This document shows positions 6,126-10,522 of a DNA stretch of 10,522 nucleotides, piece by piece. A model generated the notes under the pieces. It saw only the letters and a list, made by a program, of their open reading frames with translations. It did no database searches and was not told the origin of the DNA. Source of the stretch: CAVPLU01 sp964601325 (GTDB lineage Archaea > Thermoproteota > Bathyarchaeia > 40CM-2-53-6). Position numbers and translations under genes: made by a program. Location: positions 1 through 10,522 of the forward strand of contig CAZRNA010000062.1 of the NCBI GenBank assembly GCA_964601325.1, in the 5' to 3' direction. The first letter of the stretch is position 1, and every line of letters begins with the position of its first letter.

Positions 6126-6434
6126 ATGCCATACTGTGCCAAATGTGGAGCGAAACTCGCAGAGACGGCAAGCTTCTGCTCGAAATGCGGGGCAGCAAAG
6201 CATGGAGGGGGATCTGATCTAGGCAGCATCATCACTGACGCTCTGAGAACAACTGGAAGAGAGATGGAAGAGGCTTTCAACACTGCCGGACAGGAAATCG
6301 AAAAAGCCCTTGGGGACGTAAGGAGCGACCTCTCTAATCGGGGCGGTCCCTTCTGTCCGAAGTGCGGCAAGAGGAACCCGCTCGGCGCTGGCTTCTGCTT
6401 CTCATGCGGTGAAAGAATCTCATCAGCATCATGA
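6126..6434 (+). CDS. Zinc ribbon-helix-zinc ribbon protein
   Basis: This encodes 102 residues. An N-terminal ribbon (C4, C7, C18, C21; MPYCAKCGAKL...FCSKCGA) is followed by a short Gly-rich hinge, a single long charged helix (about 31-70; IITDALRTTGREMEEAFNTA, then EIEKALGDV) and a second ribbon (C77, C80, C91, C94; FCPKCGKRNP...FCFSCGERI). There is no membrane segment. The dumbbell layout suggests a dimer or a bridge between two partners, with the helix as a coiled coil. No enzyme motif is visible. The start at ATG 6126 is preferred because of the GGTGAT site and because the ribbon then begins at residue 4; GTG 6114 would add MGDS. It is the last gene of the operon that begins with DUF4342, 19 bases after the membrane protein. 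The function is unknown. Confidence 0.85.
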   Translation: MPYCAKCGAKLAETASFCSKCGAAKHGGGSDLGSIITDALRTTGREMEEAFNTAGQEIEKALGDVRSDLSNRGGPFCPKCGKRNPLGAGFCFSCGERISSAS

Positions 6435-6610
6435 CTCGTCCACCCAATCTATGCGCTCAATTCCTCTTGCAGAGTCCTGGCTAGGCCAAATACGGCTCGC
6501 TTCCATCATGGGTTCAGGTAGCTTCAATACTGACGAGGCACACGAGGGGCTCTCTGAGTGTGAAGAATACGCCGCGGAGGTTCAGTAAGAGAAGTCAGGG
6601 CAGAACGGAG

Positions 6611-6769
6611 ATGAAAGCTCTGGAATGCCCACGTTGTCATTCTCATGTGAGGCTAGACCAGTACCGAGACCACATCGCAAAGTGTACTGGGCCAGAACCG
6701 GCCCCTGCCGCGGCTCCGCAGGCCACCACTGCTGAGGAACAGCTACCTCAGCCTTCGCAGTCTCCCTAG
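6611..6769 (+). CDS. Small C2HC zinc-finger protein with Pro/Ala-rich tail
   Basis: This encodes 52 residues. The first half is a compact finger, ECPRCHSHVRLDQYRDHIAKC, with C6, C9, H19 and C23 in a C-x2-C-x9-H-x3-C pattern like UBZ/C2HC fingers. The second half is low in complexity (PEPAPAAAPQATT...LPQPSQSP) and probably disordered. Function is unknown; such fingers usually bind proteins or nucleic acid. The start is uncertain: ATG 6611 puts the finger at the N-terminus, but GGAG directly abuts it. GTG 6560, in frame, has GAGGGG 10 bases upstream and would add a basic stretch (KNTPRRFSKRSQGRTE) for 69 residues in all. The gap 6435-6610 shows no other credible gene. Confidence 0.6.
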   Translation: MKALECPRCHSHVRLDQYRDHIAKCTGPEPAPAAAPQATTAEEQLPQPSQSP

Positions 6770-6803
6770 TTATCCGACATCTCATTCGAATCCGGTTGAT
6801 AAC

Positions 6804-7115
6804 TTGCCTCAGGCACACACGTGTAGGCGATCCGGTAACTGCTGCATCATTCATTGGGGATCCTTTGAGGCTGTCCACGAAGATATAATTCGGTGGAGAA
6901 GTCAAGGACGAGAAGACATCCTCAGGTACTTGTCCATAGACTCCAGCGATCCCCGGAGCCAGCGCGGCTTTTTCACCACAAAGAGTTGCCCCTTCCTGAA
7001 GAAGGATGAACAAGGCGAACTCTATTCGTGCACTATTCAGGACACCAAGCCCTTCTACTGCAAGCTATACCCTGATGATGGCGTTTGCGAGTACGAAGAT
7101 TCCACTGACACCTAA
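6804..7115 (+). CDS. YkgJ-type cysteine-cluster protein (putative Fe/Zn-binding)
   Basis: This encodes 103 residues from TTG 6804, the first usable start in an otherwise open frame. The pattern is that of the YkgJ/CxxCxxCC family: an N-terminal cysteine group at C7, C13 and C14, then CPFL (62-65), SCTIQDTKPFYCKLYP (75-90, with C76 and C86) and a last C95. The family usually begins CxxCGxCC. Here the second cysteine is a serine (CRRSGNCC). The family is thought to bind iron-sulphur or zinc, but its reaction is not established. A GGTTGAT just upstream could serve as a ribosome binding site. The neighbour 34 bases upstream is a C2HC protein, so the two may be co-transcribed. The family call is good; the metal is inferred. 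Confidence 0.82.
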   Translation: MPQAHTCRRSGNCCIIHWGSFEAVHEDIIRWRSQGREDILRYLSIDSSDPRSQRGFFTTKSCPFLKKDEQGELYSCTIQDTKPFYCKLYPDDGVCEYEDSTDT

Positions 7116-7191
7116 TACGCTGGAACCGTCTAACCTGTCAGCCCTGTTGCGTCCGTTGACGGCTCTGCACGGATCCAATGCATGTCGAATG

Positions 7192-7575
7192 CTATGCCTT
7201 AGGTAGCTTGTCAGCGAACTCTTTCACTTGAGCGTCATATTCCACGCTATCTAGAGCCACTTCAACAGGTTTCTCGTTCGACACAGTCACGTCAACGTGG
7301 CCAAGAGGAGCATGAAAATGCAACCCGAAAGAGACCGGTTCGAAGCCGAACCTACTTCTAGCGTCCTTCGTTAGTTCATCCAAAACAAGCTTGGAGTCAT
7401 ATTCGGCCTTGCCGACCAACTTGCCGCCAGATACGCGTATCTCAGTGAATCCCCCTTTTCCGTGAAGGTGGGCAATGGTTTCAACAAGGGTAAGCCCATT
7501 CTCTTCGAAGTGCTTCCTAGCCCGATCCAATGCCTTCAACGGATCCAGTTTTGTCCTGACAGATAGCCGCAGCAT
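7192..7575 (-). CDS. Conserved-looking protein of unknown function, His-rich
   Basis: This encodes 127 residues from ATG 7573-7575. The predicted fold is mixed alpha/beta, with an amphipathic helix at 11-26 (DPLKALDRARKHFEENG) and several strands. Two paired histidine motifs stand out: H36-x-H38 (AHLHGKGGF) and H86-x-H88 with H93 (LHFHAPLGHVDV). There are no cysteines, signal peptide or membrane segments. I do not recognise a named family; the opening resembles small archaeal proteins in which 'A...FF..xGLxL' is followed by a Gly-rich strand. There is no clear ribosome binding site. CTTATT at about 7608-7613 (minus strand) could be a weak TATA element with a leader near 10 bases. It lies 195 bases downstream of NadE on the same strand, so it probably has its own promoter. 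That gap holds no gene I can support. Confidence 0.75.
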   Translation of the reverse strand: MLRLSVRTKLDPLKALDRARKHFEENGLTLVETIAHLHGKGGFTEIRVSGGKLVGKAEYDSKLVLDELTKDARSRFGFEPVSFGLHFHAPLGHVDVTVSNEKPVEVALDSVEYDAQVKEFADKLPKA

Positions 7576-7770
7576 GTGTTATCGGAGAGGGGTCAACGTC
7601 GGTGAAGAATAAGAGTTCGCCAAGACAAATCGTAAGCGCCGCCTGCCATTGTTGCTTGCCAGGACTCATCGTACCCCATTCGAACCTTCACTATGTGTAA
7701 CCCTCTGTTGCTCACCTGTGAGAATAATGCGAGTGATCTAGCTCGTTTGGATACGCTTTGAACCTCTTCC

Positions 7771-9459
7771 TTAGAGTTGTTCTTCTCGGGAGCGGTTGAC
7801 GATTGGCATTCGCCATCCTATTCCAAATGCCTTGCGAGTGATCTTTATCGAGGGCGCTGCCTGCCGGCGCTTGTACTCAGCGGATCTTACTCGGCTGAGC
7901 ACTTCCTGGGCCAGCTTGGGGTCGTAGCCTAACCTGGCCAACTCCCTTACGGATCGTCGGTTCTCGATTATCTCATCGACCAAAGGCGAAACGACCGCGT
8001 AGTCAAACGGGTCGTACTGGTCCGGTTTCAGTTCTGCGGACGGAATCTTGGTGATGCTACTCTTCGGTATCGCTTCAAATCCTCGGCGCCGGTTGTAGTA
8101 TGCCGCCAGCACGTAGACTTCAGATTTGCTGACATCACCTATTACTGCAAGTCCTCCACTCATGTCTCCATAGAGAGTACAGTAACCCAGGGCCAGCTCG
8201 GTCTTGTTTCCCGTAGTTAGAACAAGGTATCCGAACTTGTTTGAGAGCGCCATCAGGATGTTTCCTCTGATTCGTGCTTGGATGTTCTCCTCAGTCACAT
8301 CGGCGGAACGTTTCTTGAATGGTTCTTCGAGCGTCCTCTCGTACTCTTTGAGGATCTTGTCAATCGGGATTCTCAAGTGTGCGATTCCAAGATTCTTGGA
8401 GAGTGATTCGGCGTCGCGTTTGCTGTGGTCGCTTGAGTATCGAGATGGCATGGAGACTCCTACTATGTTCTCTCGCCCGAGTGCCTCAGCAGCTATCGCA
8501 GCTGTGAGTGCGGAGTCGATCCCTCCGCTCAGCCCTATGACTGCTTTCTTGAAGCCTGTTTTTCTGAAGTAGTCGCGGACGCCCAAGACGAGAGCCATGA
8601 ACACGGATTGTTCCTTGTCATAGGGCGGTGACTGGATTGTCGCTGCGGTGCCCGGCCTGAGTTCAAGATCAACGATGACAAGATCTTCCTCGAACGCTTC
8701 ACCAATCCCGGCAAGTTCTCCTCGACTGTCAACAGCGAGGCTTTCACCGTCGAAGACCAGCTCGTCCTGTCCGCCGACCATGTTCACGTAGAAGAACGGG
8801 CGCTTCAGCGTGGTGGCCTTCGACTTCAGGAGCTTCTCTCTGACGAGTCGTTTGCCCACATAGAATGGAGATGCGTTGATGTTAACGATGATATCCGCGC
8901 CCTTTTGCACGAGATCCCCGATCACGTGACGCTCATATCGGAGCTCTTCGTCCCAGAGATCCTCACAGATCGTAACTCCCAATCTGACCTGATTCTCAGC
9001 AATGGTCAAAGTGATGGGATCGTTTCGAGCAGCCGGCTTGAAGTATCTCAGCTCATCGAAAACGTCGTAGGTCGGCAGAAGCGTCTTGCGAACCACCTGA
9101 ACGATCTTTCCGTTGTGACATACCGCTGCTGCATTGTAGATGTCGGATTGATCATGATCCACGAAACCAAGAATGGAGGTCAGCTCTGGCGCTTGCTGGG
9201 CGAGTCGTTCCGTGAGTGATCTGTTCTTTGAGATGAACTCCAATGGTCCAGCGGGCAAGTCGCCATTCTGGGTTCGAATTTCCTTTGGGGGAAGAAGGTC
9301 GAGTGGTGGATAGCCGGTTATGACCATTTCTGGGAAAGTGAGTAGGTCAACGCTGAGCTCTTCCGCTTTCCTCATGAATGATTTGACAAGTTGCGCGTTG
9401 GCGTCCAAGTCGCCAACGATTGGGTTCACCTGCGCCATTCCGACGCGAATGGTCGTCAT
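7771..9459 (-). CDS. nadE: Glutamine-dependent NAD+ synthase
   Basis: This encodes 562 residues. It catalyses the last step of NAD+ synthesis, converting nicotinate adenine dinucleotide to NAD+ with ATP and ammonia from glutamine. The N-terminal nitrilase-fold glutaminase (about 4-265) has the triad E44 (FPEMVITGYPP), K125 (RKTLLP) and C165 (ICEDLW). The C-terminal synthetase domain (about 285-562) has the pyrophosphate loop SGGIDS (311-316), SMPSRYSS (336-343), TGNKTE (416-421) and GDMSGGLAVIGDVSKSEVY (431-449). Length and domain order are normal for the two-domain form, so the enzyme should be active. Between residues 55 and 80, after PPLDLLPP, there seems to be an extra stretch relative to the usual short linker. 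ATG 9457-9459 starts directly in the strand MTTIRVGMAQ. It is divergent from the SpoIIM-like gene and shares a 96-base promoter region with it. Confidence 0.97.
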   Translation of the reverse strand: MTTIRVGMAQVNPIVGDLDANAQLVKSFMRKAEELSVDLLTFPEMVITGYPPLDLLPPKEIRTQNGDLPAGPLEFISKNRSLTERLAQQAPELTSILGFVDHDQSDIYNAAAVCHNGKIVQVVRKTLLPTYDVFDELRYFKPAARNDPITLTIAENQVRLGVTICEDLWDEELRYERHVIGDLVQKGADIIVNINASPFYVGKRLVREKLLKSKATTLKRPFFYVNMVGGQDELVFDGESLAVDSRGELAGIGEAFEEDLVIVDLELRPGTAATIQSPPYDKEQSVFMALVLGVRDYFRKTGFKKAVIGLSGGIDSALTAAIAAEALGRENIVGVSMPSRYSSDHSKRDAESLSKNLGIAHLRIPIDKILKEYERTLEEPFKKRSADVTEENIQARIRGNILMALSNKFGYLVLTTGNKTELALGYCTLYGDMSGGLAVIGDVSKSEVYVLAAYYNRRRGFEAIPKSSITKIPSAELKPDQYDPFDYAVVSPLVDEIIENRRSVRELARLGYDPKLAQEVLSRVRSAEYKRRQAAPSIKITRKAFGIGWRMPIVNRSREEQL

Positions 9460-9500
9460 CGAATCGAACCAGCAGTCATCAATCGTAATAGCTGTGGCTA

Positions 9501-9510
9501 CTATATGAAA
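9501..9510 (-). promoter_or_regulatory. Candidate TATA box of nadE
   Basis: The minus strand reads TTTCATATAG, centred about 46 bases before the nadE ATG. A start 25 bases downstream would leave a leader of about 20 bases. Confidence 0.4.
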
Positions 9511-9512
9511 CG

Positions 9513-9519
9513 CGTATAA
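9513..9519 (+). promoter_or_regulatory. Candidate TATA box of the SpoIIM-like gene
   Basis: CGTATAA, followed by GC, lies about 40 bases before TTG 9556 and fits a leader near 15 bases. It adjoins the divergent nadE TATA element, so the two promoters probably compete or are bound together. Confidence 0.4.
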
Positions 9520-9555
9520 GCAAGCCCAAATCCTGACACAGAACGTGCGCGACCA

Positions 9556-10191
9556 TTGAGCATCTTATCCGAATCCGTTCAAGCGATGCGAAGAATGAAG
9601 GTGCTACTGGTGCTGGTTGCTTTGCTGTACATCGGCTCTTACCTTGCTGGGTGGTACCTAATCAGCATCAAATCTCCAATTGCCGTAGAGACCAGCCGGG
9701 GCCTCCAAGAGTCTGTCCTCACACAGCAGCCATTCACTTCGATACTCCGGTCTCTTCAAGGAGGAGAACTACTCAAAGCGATTCTGGTCACGTTCTTGGT
9801 CAACTTGACAACGGGGGCATTTCTGACGACAACGCTACCGGGCATCGTGCCGTTGGTCGGATCACTAGGCACGATCGCAGTAACAGTGCTCAGAGGGTTC
9901 GTCGTCGGGATTACCTACCCAGAAGTGCTCAGCTCCTCACCCGCAGGCTTCGCCCTGGGACTCGGAACCATGATCCTCGAACTCGGCGCCTACGTCTTCT
10001 CCGGAGCCGCCGGGATCAACATCGCCCTAGCCCCTATAGTGCCCCGAAGATACGGGACACAAAGCAGATGGATGGCCTTCAAGATGGCATGGAAGGATGC
10101 TGCACGGATCTACCTGATCGTAGTCATACTCTTGGCACTCGGATCAGCCTGGGAGATGACAGGCATCTTCCTAGTACTGCGCCCGACTTAG
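9556..10191 (+). CDS. SpoIIM/DUF95-family membrane protein
   Basis: This encodes 211 residues. A short N-terminal helix (1-13) precedes about five membrane segments: 16-36, 73-95, 97-120, 131-160 and 184-205. Family features are N83 in LVNLTTGA after the long first loop, Gly-rich helices, and LGTMILELGAYVFSGAAGINIA (136-157), which matches the conserved '..hGxxELxA..iaGaxGl.l' segment of SpoIIM proteins with E142-L143. In Bacillus SpoIIM works in engulfment with SpoIID and SpoIIP. Archaea do not sporulate, and the archaeal members are of unknown role, possibly in membrane organisation. The start at TTG 9556 is open to doubt: ATG 9586 and ATG 9595 lie in frame just before the first helix, and no ribosome binding site is evident for any of them. 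It is followed by a hairpin with a T-run. Confidence 0.85.
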   Translation: MSILSESVQAMRRMKVLLVLVALLYIGSYLAGWYLISIKSPIAVETSRGLQESVLTQQPFTSILRSLQGGELLKAILVTFLVNLTTGAFLTTTLPGIVPLVGSLGTIAVTVLRGFVVGITYPEVLSSSPAGFALGLGTMILELGAYVFSGAAGINIALAPIVPRRYGTQSRWMAFKMAWKDAARIYLIVVILLALGSAWEMTGIFLVLRPT

Positions 10192-10239
10192 AGCGAGCAC
10201 AGTCAGCGCTAACTCAGATTCGCATATGTTCGCTCTTTT
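10190..10239 (+). terminator. Candidate terminator after the SpoIIM-like gene
   Basis: AGAGCGAGC, which starts in the stop codon (10190-10198), can pair with GTTCGCTCT (10228-10236) over nine positions including one G-U. A 29-base loop separates the arms. The right arm runs into TTTT (10236-10239). Archaeal termination depends mainly on T-runs, so the hairpin may be incidental. Confidence 0.35.
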
Positions 10240-10266
10240 CCGGGTGCGTAAGAGCTTAAGTGGGTC

Positions 10267-10274
10267 CTTATATC
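10267..10274 (+). promoter_or_regulatory. TATA box of the 3'-edge gene
   Basis: CTTATATC is a good TATA match. Its centre is 21-22 bases before TTG 10292 and 27-28 before TTG 10298. This points to a leaderless transcript and favours TTG 10298 as the start. Confidence 0.45.
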
Positions 10275-10297
10275 CGTGTCAACCTGAGTGTTTGTCT

Positions 10298-10522
10298 TTG
10301 TCTGCGGCTATTCGGGAGAAACTGATCGAACTCGGCACGTCAAATCCTCTGTTCACAATTCGTCCAGGCGACGACTGTGACCTGTATCTGGCACACACGA
10401 TCGTTGACGCGAAGTACTACGGCATCGGCTCGAAAGAGCGGGTCAAGAAGCAATACGCTGCCAAGATGTGGCTAGTTGAGTCTGAGCGCACCGTGAAGTA
10501 CAGGGAGATCATCCAGGAACAG
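10298..10522 (+). CDS. Unrecognised protein, N-terminal part cut by the window edge
   Basis: An open frame runs from TTG 10298 to the end of the window (75 codons), so the C-terminus is missing. The product begins with a helix (SAAIREKLIELG), then FTIRPGDDCDLYLAHTIVDA, YYGIGSKERVKKQY and a strand-helix ending WLVESERTVKYREIIQEQ. It is charged, soluble-looking, with one cysteine and no membrane segment or signal peptide. The residue pattern and codon use look like a real gene, and a TATA box lies at the leaderless distance. TTG 10292 (two residues longer) and GTG 10244 are other in-frame starts; the latter would read through the TATA box and is unlikely. I do not recognise the family, and no function is proposed. 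Confidence 0.6.
   Translation, partial: MSAAIREKLIELGTSNPLFTIRPGDDCDLYLAHTIVDAKYYGIGSKERVKKQYAAKMWLVESERTVKYREIIQEQ

Noticed and set aside
6783..6800. TTCGAATCCGG, a second T-loop-like string
   Set aside because: The 5' side does not pair with CCGGT, and the stretch lies between two genes with no cloverleaf.
7710..7725. CTCAC-CT-GTGAG short hairpin between nadE and the 127-residue gene
   Set aside because: Five pairs with a two-base loop is sterically poor and has no T-run.
7661..7760. GGTTCGAAT on the minus strand looked like a tRNA T-loop
   Set aside because: The flanking bases (GAAGG and GGGGT) do not pair, and no acceptor or anticodon arm could be built around it.
8905..9219. Plus-strand open frame inside nadE
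   Set aside because: It is opposite the conserved glutaminase domain, has no recognisable motif and no promoter or ribosome binding site of its own.

Overview
The window looks archaeal, though this is an inference. Several genes are preceded by plausible TATA elements, at 23-31 bases upstream for apparently leaderless starts and about 36-50 bases upstream where a short leader fits. Some starts have GGAGG or GGTGAT-type ribosome binding sites and others look leaderless. Non-ATG starts are common. The proteins (a stand-alone MEDS sensor, DUF4342, zinc-ribbon membrane proteins, a SpoIIM-like protein, a glutamine-dependent NAD synthase) resemble those of Thermoproteota-type archaea such as Bathyarchaeia. 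No rRNA, tRNA, CRISPR array or insertion sequence was seen.

Layout. Positions 1-1730 (+) hold an apparent envelope-associated set: the C-terminal end of a YdjG-like protein, an alpha-helical protein of 181 residues, and a SPFH protein of the YdjI type with two C-terminal zinc ribbons. A 212-base gap with inverted repeats follows. Positions 1943-4800 (+) hold a MEDS-domain protein, a B12-binding-type radical SAM enzyme, and a DUF2085-like membrane protein that has lost one expected cysteine. At 4826-5119 (-) lies a small zinc-ribbon protein with a two-helix LiaI/LiaF-like membrane part. Positions 5263-6434 (+) form a tight three-gene operon: zinc ribbon-DUF4342, a four-helix membrane protein, and a zinc ribbon-helix-zinc ribbon protein. 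Positions 6611-7115 (+) carry a C2HC mini-protein and a YkgJ-like cysteine-cluster protein. On the minus strand, 7192-7575 encodes a conserved-looking unknown and 7771-9459 encodes NadE. NadE is divergent from a SpoIIM-family membrane protein (9556-10191, +), which is followed by a hairpin with a T-run. An unrecognised gene enters at about 10298 and runs off the end.

How they may work together. Five genes encode CxxC...CxxC zinc ribbons, several of them joined to, or next to, membrane or membrane-associated modules. In Bacillus, YdjG/YdjH/YdjI work with PspA at the membrane, and LiaI/LiaF serve the related LiaH protein. The two zinc-ribbon blocks are therefore best read as a candidate archaeal envelope-stress or membrane-scaffold neighbourhood without a PspA gene inside the window. 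NadE is a housekeeping gene that appears unrelated to this theme.
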